Shown: positions 37,250 through 50,500 of the stretch, one piece after another
Layout: every line of letters starts with the position of its first letter
How positions within the stretch are numbered: the first letter of the stretch is position 1
Assembly (NCBI GenBank): GCA_039621445.1
Contig: CP154956.1
Span: forward strand, 15,293,508-15,357,507
From: Euglena gracilis
Taxonomy: Eukaryota > Euglenida > Euglenophyceae > Euglenales
Direction of reading: 5' to 3'
Length of the DNA: 64,000 nt
The notes under the pieces: generated by a model
What the model was told of the DNA's origin: nothing
The model's input: the letters and a program-made list of their open reading frames with translations, nothing else
The model's database searches: none
Made by a program: the position numbers and the translations under genes

Positions 37250-40200
37250 CTCTTGGGAGGCGTATCAACGAACGTACCCCCCCCAAATACGCAACAACAC
37301 AACAACGTATGGTGCAACGGACCCCCCCCAAATCATGTTGCTGAAAACACAAAAAGAAATCCGTCCAAATAAATTGCCTTCCCCACAACAAAATCGTGAA
37401 GACTAATGTGTATTTTTTTCCCTAGAAAATGAGGAACCGGTGAAGACAATACATCAGCCAAAATACCAATGTTTCGTTGTGATGAATGGAAGCACTGGCA
37501 TTATATAAAGATTGGAGTAAAAAAAAACAGCGTCTGGCACCAAATCGCTTTCAGAAAAAAATGATGAATCTTTTGGGAATAATGGTGACAATCGACTAGG
37601 GGCCAAAAATATCGGTCCACCAACTTTGGAGAGAGTGAGATTGTTTGGGAGGGAATTTAGCCACCCCAAAATATAAAGCCTCAAAGGCTTCATATTTGGG
37701 CGAGACTTCAAGACCGTCAGCGGGGTTTACACTTTGGGGGGGAAATTAATACATCACCAATTTTGAATCAAATTTATTTCCGAACTTACTTCCTATTTTC
37801 CCCAAATGGGCATTTATTTGTGCAAAATGGATCATTGTTTGTGGAAAATCGCAAACGTCTGTCATTTTTTTTTGATTTGCCTTAAATGTCGCTTTCAGAG
37901 CGCAGCATTAGGGGCTTTTGATTTAGGCGGCAAGGGGAGTTTATGTAATGAAACCTTTTTGGTGAGTGTGCTTGCGGGTGGTGCGTGTGTTTGTGCGCAC
38001 TTCGGTGCGGTTGCATAAGTTTGTGCGCACACATGCGTGTGTGTGGGGGGTACCTGTGTGTCGGGAGGGTTCCTGTGTGTGGGGGGGTACCTGTGTGTGT
38101 GGGGGGGTGCCTGTGTGTGTGGGGGGTTCCTGTGTGTGTGGGAGTGTACCTGTCATACATCTCTTTAAGGACCCGGGGGGGTTGCTGGGCTAGGGCTAGA
38201 AATTTGGGCTGGCTAGAAATTTGGGCTGGCTAGCCCGCCCCCCCCCCCCCCCCCCGGGGGGGGGGGGGGGGGGGGCTGGACCCCGGCTGGACCCGAACCG
38301 GGGCGAGCTGGACTGAAATCGGAAAAATGCCCAAAAATGACCTGCAAAACACAGTTTTGAAAAAATGATGCATCTGAAACCCCCCAAAAATGCCCCAAAC
38401 GCCCCCCAAACCCCATTTTTGGCCACTTTTGAACACAGTTTTTCAAAAAATTTCGGCGCTTTGCGCCGAAAAATTTTGGGCTGGACCCCCCAAAAGGGGC
38501 TGGCTAGCTAGGGCTAGCAGCCCCCCCCCCCCCCCGGGGGAGGGTGCTGCTGCGGCTGGGCTGGGCCCAAATCGGGGCTGGCTGCAGCCGCCCCCCCGGG
38601 GGGGGGCTGGCTTGGGCTAGCAGCACCCCCCCCGGGGGGGGAGGGGGCTGCTGTGGCTGGGCTGGGCCCAAATCGGGGCTGGCTGCAGCCGCCCCCCCCC
38701 CCCGCCCCCCCCCCCCCGGGGGGGGGTTCGCAAAACCTTAGAGAGATGTATGGTACCTGTATGTGTGGGGAGGTACCTGTGTGTGGGGGGGTACCTGTGT
38801 GTGGGGGGGTACCTCTGTGTGGGGGTGTACCTGTGTGTGTGTGGAGGTACCTGTGTGTGGGGGGGTACCTGTGTGTGGGGGGTACCTGTGTGGGGGGGGG
38901 GGGGCGGACGGCGGACAACAGCGCCTTGGCCGCACCACAGCATCGAGGCCGGCTTGCGGTCCGGCACCGCCAGGAAGGGCTCCTTCCCGGTAGGGTCGCT
39001 CGGCTTGGCCGCCTTCAGGTAGGAGTAGAGCACCACCGCGGCGAAGGCGATCAGGATGCCGTGGGTGCTCTTCGCCGGGGCCGGGGGGCCGCCGCGGTGT
39101 GGGACAGACAAAATGGAGGGACACATCCGGTGTCGCGGGCATACCCCCCCCCATATTCTTGACACGCCAAAATACCCCCCTCCCGCGTCGGGTCGGGGCA
39201 GGGCTGTACAGGAAAGCCTGTTGGTGGTCGACCCCCCCCCACCCACCACAGCGTTTTCACAGGTTTTTTTTTAACAAATCCACCCAGCGTCGAAGGAGCT
39301 GGGAATTTTGTGGGGGTCGAAAATTGGTGCTCCCGGAAATACGGGAGGAGGTGGGGGGGTCCCCCCCACCCACCACCCTGGCTGTTTGTCCGACTCCTGT
39401 ACCGCCCTGGGTCGGGGGTATTTTGCATGGGTGGGCGCAATAAAACAAGGCTGAGAAACTCGTAGACATGCCCAAAAACTCAGGAACTAGATGAGAAATA
39501 GCTTGTCATGTTCCAAAAATTGTATGCATCTCTGAACCCCCAAAAGGGCCGGAAAGACTGGTGAAATGTGTGCGAGGTCAATTTTCGATGTTATAGGCCA
39601 ATGTTTCAAAGTTGAGTGAAACATTGGTGCACAGGATGTACGGGAAGCTGTGATGAGGGGTCTGGACCGGGGTCTGAGGGGTTTGGGTTGGACGCCCCCT
39701 TCCAACCCCGAAATGATAAGGGGCCGGGAAACTGTGGACGGTGAAAGGCTGGATGCAAAACCAAATTTGCTGACAAATCATGAATATTCATCTGAAACTC
39801 AATCCAAAAATGCTTATATTTTGAATTCTTTGAACATGTTTTTAAATATGGAAAACACCAAAACATGGAAAAAATGCAATATGCCTCCAAAATGAGACAA
39901 AAGCCCCCCCCCCCCCTCCCCATCACAAAAACCACAAACAAACAAAAGACAAAAAAAAATCAAAAACCTGTGAAACAAATGCAAAATTGCAAGGGAACAC
40001 AAAAGGCCGTATAAAGACAAGATATGGAACAAAAGAAGAGGAGTCAGCAGTGTGGGGGACGCGGAGGGACAGAGGTGGTACAATTTTGGGGAAGGTGCAG
40101 TATAGGGGTGGAGGGTAACTAAGATATAGTGTCCCACAAAACCCCAGGACGGGGGCGAAGGGAGGCGCATTTAAAAAAACAGTGCGCACTTTTAGGCAAA

Positions 40201-40896
40201 AAAATAGAAACACATTTTCCCCCTCTTTTTTTTCCCCCCCTTTTTTAATTTACGATGGTGCAATATTATACAATGAAAATGAAATCAATTTGGAGCCCCC
40301 AAATTCGGACCTTGCACAATTGCGGAGCTTACTGAGAGAACCGAACAGACAGGTCAGCAGATTTGAGTGGGGAGACAAGCCAATGACGTGGCCAGGATAA
40401 TCAGGACAGAGGGCCAGAGACAATCCTTGGGGAGGACAATTTCGGGGGGGAATGCGTCATTTGTGTTTTCCCATGGAGGAAGATCTGTGCCTGCATATAT
40501 ATACATGTGTTTAAACCCCCCCCCCTCAATATATACATGTGTTTAACCCCCCCCCCAATAAGTGCATGGGTGCGCGCATTTTAAGGACGTAGTTTCGGAC
40601 CCCAAGGGGTGCGCACTTATTAGGGCAGTGCGCACTTTTTAGGCCAAAGCCAAAAATACTCACGTTTCCCCCACTCTTTTTCAATTTGCCCCCCTATTTT
40701 GTAATTTCAAGCTATGAGTCAAGTGATCATGTGTCAAATTTAGGCTTGGATGATGAAAATTTTTGGTTTGAGAAGGACAATTCTGAGAATTGTGTGTGCT
40801 TTTCGACCTGAGATGTGACCGTGATTTCTCCTTTGGGGGGTGCGCACTTTTTAGGGCACTGCGCACAATTAAGGCACTGCGCACTTATTAGGGGGG

Positions 40897-40943
<47 letters not shown>

Positions 40944-43900
40944 GCTGAAAAAAAACCTGCGGTGGGGTGCGGGTGCTATGGGGTGCCTTCTCATATCAGT
41001 CCTCTCGCCTCTTGGGGTGGGGTTGGTTTTGGGTTCCACTAAGCACCCCAAAACCAGAACCACCACCCCACTCTTACCCGACTGTTGCCCATAGTACCTC
41101 CCCGGGGGGGGGGGGGGTTGTTCCACAAAAGCAGCCTGCCAGCGTCGAAGTCCCCCCGGGCGAGATGGGCGAGTGGAACAACAAGACGCCTGCACGGAGC
41201 AAAGCGCAGAAACGGAAGCGACATATGTTCATTTCTTCGCAAATGTTCTGGTGTGCTGGGTGGTCCATCAGGGGGGGGGGGTGTTGAGCGTCCGCCCTGA
41301 AGCAGTTAATCAAAAAAAACCACAAAACCACACCCGGCGGACTCTGGCAGTTTCCCGGGCGAGAACCTGACCCTCTTGAGCACGATTCTTTCCCAGATGG
41401 GGAGCTACTCCACTGGGGGGGGGTTACTGGATAAAGGACCTTGGGGGGGGGTTGCTGGACTAGGGTTAGAAATTTGGGCTGGGTGATTATCTCACACAAA
41501 TGAGAGTAGGATGTTTATATTGTGACAGTAACACAATCAACCCGATTCTAGTTCTATGTTTAAATTTCAACCAAAAAAGCTTGCTGTGAACCCAATCAGT
41601 GCTGCCGGGGGGGGGGTATGAGGCTGTTTGGTCAGAATAAGGCGGCTGAGAGCGGGGGGGGGGGAGCACTCCTGGCCCAGCCAGCCAGCCCTTTTTTTTG
41701 CTGGGTCCAGTCGAAAAATTACTCCGAAATTTTTGAGGGGAAAAAAGAGGTGAAGATGGTCAAAAACTGGTGTTTTGGCTTTTTTTTTTGGACTGCTCAT
41801 TTTCTTTTTAAACCCCAGCCTGGCCCAGCTCAGGTAAAACCGGCTTGCCTGCCGCATTCCTTATTCCCCAACGTTCACAACAAATTTCTATCCAAGGACA
41901 CCCCCCAGACACGTACCCCCAAGATCTGCCAGACACGTGCCGATGCGTCATACTTTCTGAACCCACCCCATTCATCAACTAGGTTCAGAAAATTGACCAG
42001 AGGCATACAGCTGGTCTGATATCACGGATTTATACAAGTGCATGCACACAATCATACCAGCTATGAGGATCAACATGGTCTTCACATGCCCCAACACCTG
42101 TGCACAAGAAAGCATGAATACTGGATGCATGAACACATTGTGGTTGAGGTGGTGGTGGCAATGCCAATCTCTTACAGCATGAAGCGTGGCAAAACAAAGG
42201 TATAAAGATAAATTATGTGAATGCTAATTTGGGACCCACCAACAGAACATCTACCATTACCGCCCAGTATGCTGACTCGTGTCCTGTACTTGAAGGTTTT
42301 TGCATACAGTTTCAGGAGTTTATGGATAAAAGAAAATAAACTTGATCAAAGAATGTCATATTCTCCGATTGGGAATAATAATCATCAGACACTCGCTTTT
42401 GATTATGTGCCTTTGCGTCAGCCAACAGTTAGCCAACCCAACACTCAGCCACTCTGAACCCCCCCCCCCCAGGCGGAGTCGGACACGGTCCATCAGGGCC
42501 AGTCCATAGCACCAAATGACAAAACAAATGCGGCTGATTCGCGGGCGGGCTGCCACCTGGACCGACATGGCCGACGTGTAGTTCAGCACCACCACGAGGG
42601 ACCACTCCAACGCCCAGGCTGGGGCCAACCCCCCAGCACCCCCCCCGACCATTCTGTGACCAAGTCCGGACGCCCCTCTCCGACCAGGGCAGGTTTTTTG
42701 GGTATGACAATTTCCCTGGACAGTATGACCTTCACAGAGGATACATGTCCTCTCGGGCAGCTGCACAGAAACCAAGGCCGAGGAAATGGAAACGCTATGA
42801 ACCTCGTGCAGTCAGTCATCCAAAGTGAAACGCTCCAAAGCTTCCATAAACTGCCAAGAAACCAGAGCAAGGCATCAAAGGCAGCTCAGCACACGCGTTT
42901 TCTGTTTGTACATAGGTCTTTAAGCAAAAAAAAAACAACCTCTGCTGTCCCAGCCATACAATTGCTTACCGACCCCCGGGGGGGGGAGGGGGGGGGTCAC
43001 TCCACTTTTTTAAAAACCAGTCAGTCACTCATTTTCAAAAAACCAGCCAGTCACTACCCCCCCCCCCCGGGGTAAGCAATTGTCTGGTCCCAGCACACTC
43101 AATAAAAATATAAAATATACAGGAAAATGGGGAAAGAAATTTGGCATTCTTCGGTGAGAACAGGTCGACATCAGAGAAAGAAACTGATTCTTGGCATCCT
43201 TGGACCATCGCCCATTCACCCAAATCATCAAAAAAGGTGTTTTTGGACTTTTTAATTTTGGCCCCTGTTCAAGTCCAAGTCCGGCCCATGGTCGGCCCTT
43301 TGGCCGAAAGGGGGGCGGTCCTTAAGAAAATAAAAAAAAAACTTTCCTGTCCCTTAAGGACCGTCCTGTCTCCGACTGAACCTGTCAAATGCACTTCTGC
43401 GCAGGGCTGAATGGCAAACGTTTCCAGAGCCTGTAAACTGCAAAACTGCAAAAATCCCCCCAAAAAACTGCCAATTATCCAAAAATTGGTTGTTTTGGCA
43501 CATAATCTGACCTGGTCAGTCCATCTTTGGACTGACCAGGATGTCCAAAGATGGACATCCTTGGATCCATGGATGTCCAATCCATGGATCCACTGGATTG
43601 ATGGATCCAATGGATCCATCAATCCATTGGATCCATGGATTGATCCAATGTTGTACCTCCGCAAACCAAACATCTATTTCCGACAGCCACCCTTTTGGGT
43701 GGCTGGACAAGAAATAAAGCTCATCGATGGGGGGGGCGAGGCTTGAAAAGGCTGCTGGCTGGCTGCCTCCCCCTACCAGGGTGGGGGAGTGGGGTCCCAA
43801 CAGCTTAAGCAACGCCCTGTAACCTGTCGCCGAGGGGACATGGTGTTGTTTGGCGGTTTTGGCAGACACAACAGAAAAATGAGATGGCTGACTGGCATCC

Positions 43901-44444
43901 GTTCGACTGCTAGCAGGGTTGGGTATGAAGCAGCTGAGGATCACGAGAGTGAGGGCCAGGCACCTATAGTCAAGCCCAAAAATTCCCTCATTTTAGGCCA
44001 TTTTAGGCCATTTAAGGCCATTTCAGGCCATTTTAGGCCATTTTAAAGTATAGGTGGGGGTTCTGAAAATCATATTTTTTCGTTATTTTTGTCCCGAAAA
44101 CTGTATCATAATGTGTGCAAACCTTCTCCTATTCAGTTATGACAAAAATACGTCCAAAAAAGCATGCAACATTCATGAACACTGGATCAAAATTATGGGA
44201 AGCTCAACAAATCTTAATTCATTCCCACAGAGGAATTCTGAAAAGCAAGAATTTACGGCAGTGAAATTTTTTCAAAAAAAAACGTTGACGTTAACCATTT
44301 GGGAGAGGATGGCAGAGATCAAAAGGCAAAGCTGAGATCATTCCTCTTCTCCATGTTTGTTTTCCCCATTGGGGAAACTTAATACTGAAAAGAAAACCCT
44401 CTGAACAAGTTATAAATAGGAGAGAATAACCACACCCAAACATC

Positions 44445-44519
<75 letters not shown>

Positions 44520-47500
44520 TTTGATATAACCAATTCATAAAAAAAATACTTCTATAAATAATAAATTATTATTACTATTATCTTTATAATTATTAAACAA
44601 TATATTATTATTTTCTTTCATAAAAAATCATAGTATCAAATCATAGTATAATTATAATTAATACCATTATAAATTTGTTGTATATCATTCATTTTATTAT
44701 TATTATGATAAATATTTAAAGAATAATTATTAAGATCCATAATATAAACAAAAAATTTATAACCAAAAACAATAAAAGGTGAAATATATAAACCTAATCC
44801 TGTACCTATTAACCAATAAAAAATTCATATTCTGTCATGTTTTATTTTTATCATATTCAATATACTTTATCATACTCAATTTATTAAGAATATGATTTTT
44901 ACTGGTCATAATAGTTATTATTAACAATTACGTCATTATATGTCAACTTCTATATTTTATATGTATATGTATATTTTTTATTACTAAAATTGTATAAAAA
45001 CATGTGTTATTTGTATTACACAACATCACATTGAAAATTGATAATAATAAAATTTATATAAATATAGAAAATATATATTGATAAAATTGATAATAATAAA
45101 ATACCCACATTCAATATCCATGTTAAACATATAAAATTTCTATGGCAATAAAATTTCAATTCATAAAAAATATTAAATTTCCTTAGAAAATTTATTGTAA
45201 AATTTATAAATTTATAATAATACTTGTATTTTACATTTCAATTGAGATTTTCCAACATTTTTTACGTTTTTTTCCCTGTCTTTTCCCCCGTGCTTCAAAA
45301 CGTGCACCGTTTCATTATTTGTGAAACAGACGTCGTTCCGCACCAAAAAAAGATGGGAGTAAGAAAAAATACTTCTGTCCAAACCTTCAAAATTCAGCTA
45401 CCAAAAGGTTGGGGACTGTGGATTTGGGGACTGATGCTATTATTAGTTGGGATTCAAACATGGGCCTTGTGGGGCTGTACTCCTCCACCAAATACACTGT
45501 TCGCCGTCCACATTGACAAAAGACACCGAAAATCATTGCCTGAATGGCTTCAATTGTTCACAAAAAAAAGTATCGTGCAACAGAATTTTTCCCATTTTAG
45601 GCCATTTTAGGCCATTTTAGGCCATTTTAGCTACAGGTGCCTGGTGAGGGCTAAGCTGCTGGTGTCCTGCAGCCACCCCAGCAGCTGGCTCAGGTCGTCC
45701 GTTATGGGGATGATGAACGCCTGCGAGTGTGTGGGGGGGGGGAACAGGAAGGTTGGGGACAAAATGCAAATTGCACAAATGGAAAGAAGCAGCATCCCAA
45801 ACATAGCCAAAATCACAAAGAAAAAAAGGGGTTTCCGGCAAAATAAAAGCCGGAAAACCCTGAGAGTTCTGCAGGCTTTCCTCTCCTGGGAAGGAGGGAG
45901 CAGACCAGGCTTCTATTGGGTTGAGTGCACCTGTACCATGATCCCCCAACCACTTGGCAATTGGCAGTGATCAAGTTGTTTATCTTGCCAGATTTTTGGC
46001 GACCTTCCCTGGCACTGGGGCGCTGAGAATGGCCATTTTCAAGGTAGGCCTGGTCGGCAGGCACCACAGGCAGGCACCCCATGGCACAAGGCAGCCCCCA
46101 CCCCGGGGATGACACAACAAGGGGGTGTGCGACAGCACTACTCACCCCCCCAACCCCCCGGGAGGGGGGTGGAAAGTGCCTAACCCCCGCCTGTCTGTAG
46201 CACCCACCTTTTGGGGGGTGCGCACTTCCTTAAAAAGAAGCCTGGAACAGATACCACACAGGACGGCAAGGAACACACTGCATCCCCAAGTGTGGAGTGT
46301 GGGGAATGCCACACACGGCGGTCCTTAGCGAGGGAAAAAAGCTTCCTGTCCCAGCATATTCAATGAAAAATTCATAGGAAAATTGGACGAAAAAATGGCC
46401 ATGTTTCCGCAAAAAATGGTCGATTTTGGGGAAAAAGTGATTTCTGGCATCCTTGGACCATCGCCCATCCACCCAAAACGTCAAAAAAGGCGTTTTTCGA
46501 CAGTTTGATTTTTTGACCCCGTTCGATCCCTGGATTGGCCGTCGGCCGTCTCTGAGGCCTAAGGGCAGTCGTTAAGGAGCGGTCGTTAAAAGAAAAAAGC
46601 CCATCCCTTGTGGACCGCCCTGATGGGATATGGGCACCGTTGAATTGTGAATTTAAGTTGAATTTTGGGGCTTGCAGGTTTGGGGACTCAGGATGGGCTC
46701 AAGAACTCGACATTGTGCCAATCCACGAATATGAACTTTTGTGAAAGCAGCCATTCAAAAAAAAATTCAATCCAATGAATTGACAATTTTGCAAATAAAC
46801 AATTGACCCCCCAAAAAGAGAAAAGGCATGGGTCTACGAAAGACTCTGATGATTTGTTGAGTTGTTGAGCGGGCTGGGAGGCTGGCCGGATGGGAATGGG
46901 ACTGAGGTCTGGCCAGAAGGGGCCGCCACCCACCCATGTCGCTCAACAACCTTTGGTCTGAACAGGCTTCAGAGGTGTGCCCAACGCCAACTGCTTCGGG
47001 GGACGTGATACCTGCAGGAGGACGACCCAGGGGGAGATCTGCCGCAGCAGCTCGTTGCCCGTGATGTCGTGGCGGACCTGACGGCAGCCCGGTGGTCAAG
47101 GTGCGGGTACGGAAAGGTATGCGGGGGGGGGGTGGCACGCCGAAGAACAAAGAAGTGTGTGTGTCATGGACACGCCGTGCCATGTGCAACTGTGCCATAA
47201 AGAAAATGGCATTCTGGTTTTGGGAAAAATGCCGTTGAGGCGGGGGGGGGGGGTGTGTCGTAGAGCAACCGTGTCAAGGACAAAGGGAGGGGGAATAGCG
47301 GAGTAATTTGATGGGGCAATACTTGGGGTCCCGTCGGTGGGAATCGAACCGGGGGTCGCGATCACATCGGGGGTCGCAAAACCCCCCGATGTGATCACTG
47401 GGCGGGGCTCCGGAGCAAATCACCCGTACTGGTTTCGCCTCCCTGCACACGTTTTTCTGGACTTTCTGATGCCGTCAAGTGTTGCCAACAGGCTTCTTCT

Positions 47501-50500
47501 CACCAACCTGGGGGGGGGAGAGGGGTGCCTGGTCCTATGGGGTGCCTACCCGTAGCAGGCACACCCCCTGTGGGGGGGGTCCGCCTTGGACCCCAGTGCC
47601 TGCCGACCCGGCGAATTTCCCCTTGAAACTGCCCATTTCCGGGCCCCTGGCGCCTTCCTTCGGTGCCAGGAAGTTTGCCAGCACTGCCCCCCCATACACC
47701 GGCTGGGTGCCTACCACCCCAACCAGGGTGGTCGCACGACTGAGCGCCAAAAACAATAAAATCTTCAAATTCACTGACAACACCGACCTGGGGGGTGGTC
47801 ATACGCACACAACCCCGAACGTGGGGGGGGACGTCGGTGGACAGAGGGGGTACCCACCTTCGCTCTTACCCCCCCACCCTCCCCAACCCCCTACCCAACC
47901 AGGTTTTGCGTCACAAAACCTAACCCCCTGGGGGGCGCCGGTAGTCCCTAACCCCCCTGCCTGCCCATAGTATCCCCTGGGGGGGGGCAAACTTCTCAAA
48001 AAAGAAGCCTGGTGACCGTGCAAGGGGGGGGCAAAGACTGTTGCACTCGGTAGGAAACCCCCCGGCTGACCGGGCGTGCTTCAGCAGCAGGGAGTTGGCC
48101 GCCGCCAGCAGGGGGGCCACACAGCCGCAAGCCGTGCCGATGAAGCTGCACCGTGCGGGTGGGGGGGATGGGGAGGCCCCCGCCCAGGCAGGCCGGCAAC
48201 TGAACCAGCCATCAGCGCCGCGGGGGAAACGGGGTGGGAGGGGGGGGGGGGCTGTACGGTAATTCCTGGCCACCCACCACCCATAACGTTGTGCTGTGGT
48301 GGGGGGGGTTGACCTCCTCCCCCCCACCTTGACAGGGCCTCGGGGGAGGCACCATCCCACTTTTATTCGAACCCCCCGGGGTCAACAAACCCACCGCCCA
48401 CCCAAAACCCACCCCAAATCGACCCGGAGCCCTTGAAAAAATATCCAGCCCGGCCTGCGGCTCCCAAAACCCTCCCCCCCCAAGCGCCACGCATGTGCTA
48501 AATTCATGTATGCTCCGGGATTCCCATACAGCTCTGGGTGTCCAGGGTTCATCCCCCGAAGGGGACAAATTTTATGTACCCGGGGGATATATAATATGGG
48601 CATCCGAAATCGAGGCCAGGAGGTGGATTATTTTGGGGGGCATATTATTCGGGCATACTTTTTCACACTCAAAAATACCCCCAAAATGCATATTTTATCA
48701 TATTTTCTGGGTTTTGCATATTCTGGACGCACTTTACTTTAGGTTTGATACTGCCTGAAACTACAAATCATTTTGCCAGAATATGCTTTTTTGGATGGAT
48801 ACTGAGGCTTTTCTGCCTGGATGGAACCCTCTCCAGGATGTGGAAGGGGGGGGACATATGATTTGGGCATCGAAAGCAGGCTATTGCTTCAGGATCCGGG
48901 GGGTCCACTGGAAAGCCATTCAACTAGACACTGGAGATACGCCACGCCAAAATACGGGGAAAAGTGTGGTTGACACGGGGGATGTGTCATTGACATTCCG
49001 TGTAATGTGCACTGTCCTATAAAGAAAATGATATTTTGGGTACGGGGTGTGTGCCGTGAACCAGCCATGCCAAGGAAAGGGGGGGAATGTAGCTAGACCG
49101 CCCTCCCTGGGGTCTGGGGACCCCCTCGGCTGGAAAAAAAATTCCTCCGGCGCTGCGTGCCAAGGTGGAAATGGAATTGAGGTTTTAGAATGCACTTTTT
49201 GGTTGATTTTGTTCCAAAAAATCAATAATGGCCAGGGCAGAACGGGAAGGCCTGCTGGGGGGGGGGGGGTGGGCGATCCCCCCCCACCCGGGAGGTGGGG
49301 GTGGTGGTGATCAGGCATTATTATTTTTTAAGGCGCCTTAAAAAACCTTAAAAAACCTTAAAATTTTTTTTGCCAAAATGCCTTAAAAAACCTTAAAAAA
49401 CCTTAAAAAAATCACCCCGGGGAAATTTTTCTTCCCCGTGATGACCTTAAAAAACCTTAAAAATTTTCCCTGGGATTTTTTTTTCTTGCACCAAACAAAT
49501 AATGGCAAGTCTGAAACCCCGCATAAAACCAGTCAATGCAGAAGCGGTTGTGAACAAACAATATGAAAACCGGATTGTTTGCCAAGGTTTCTGGCATAGT
49601 TCGGTTGGCCTCGGTTCACCAAAAGCTGTGACACACACGGCAGAATAAGCAAAACTTGCAACCACATCTTTCTTGATTTGAATTACTTGAGACATTCTTA
49701 GAGGAGTCAACCCAAATTGCTCAAAAGTGCAATGGCAGCAAAAGTTGCATGAACAACAAAAAAATCCCGATTTGGGACAATTTACTACGCTGGAGCAGTT
49801 TCCCACACTTGCCACAGCATTTCAAGCGAAACAGTGCGTTCTCCAATTGAGCGGTGATTCCGCGAGTTTTTCCCACTTTTTTGCCCAAGCACGCGAAAGG
49901 TTTGGTCCCCGCACTTATGTGCAGCAGTTGGAAGAAAGACTTTCTCGTTTGGATCAGAAACCTTGCCATTGTGGAGAAATTCCTGCTGAATTTGCATGCT
50001 TTCACACCCAAAATCTCGAATATCGCAAAATAGGATTGAGAATTTGCAACAACAGTGGCAAAATGACACAGTGGATATCCGAACCGCAATCGCGGATTTG
50101 CAGACCCGCAATGCGGCAACCCGTGCCAGGGCGGTCCTTAGGCAAAAAAAAATCCTGTCCCCATACACTTCAACCAAAAATTAAGGAAAAGGGGATTTTG
50201 GCAGGGGAAATTACGTTGAAAAATGAACCCAAAATGCATGGTTGGTTTTTTGATGTAAAATTAAATTTTCCCAAAAAAATCACCAAAATTTTAGGGATGA
50301 AAATTGTTAGTTTTTAGGAGGGGGGTCAAAAAATGCAGGTCAAAAAAATGGGACCAAATTTTGGAACAGTCAACTTTTACTGACAGTTTTTCCCTTGGAA
50401 GTTTTTTGGATTTTCAGTGGCATTTTTTTGCTTCCAAAATCTCTCAAAATTAAAATTTTGAGAAACGTTGATTTTGACAAAAAAAAACTCAAAGATTTCA

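Larger units (their letters stand above)
43957..45643. mobile_element. Inverted-repeat element, family 4, inserted in a coding exon
   Basis: 1687 bp. The ends CAGGCACCTATAG and CTACAGGTGCCTG match as inverted repeats (12 of 13), and an exact 8-bp target duplication GTGAGGGC flanks them (43949-43956, 45644-45651). Subterminal 10-bp CATTTTAGGC repeats occur at both ends. The body is an (AT)n tract plus an extremely AT-rich block (44446-45235). No transposase was seen. A related end (AAGCACCTATGGTCAAGCCCC) occurs at about 50987. Confidence 0.93.

Noticed and set aside
45224-45610. 128-codon plus ORF with a Trp-rich hydrophobic stretch inside the family 4 element
   Set aside because: It spans the AT-rich border and the subterminal CATTTTAGGC repeats; no family match, probably chance.
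47300-47410. Possible tRNA on the minus strand
   Set aside because: A B-box-like word is present, but there is no complementary acceptor stem, A box or anticodon arm.
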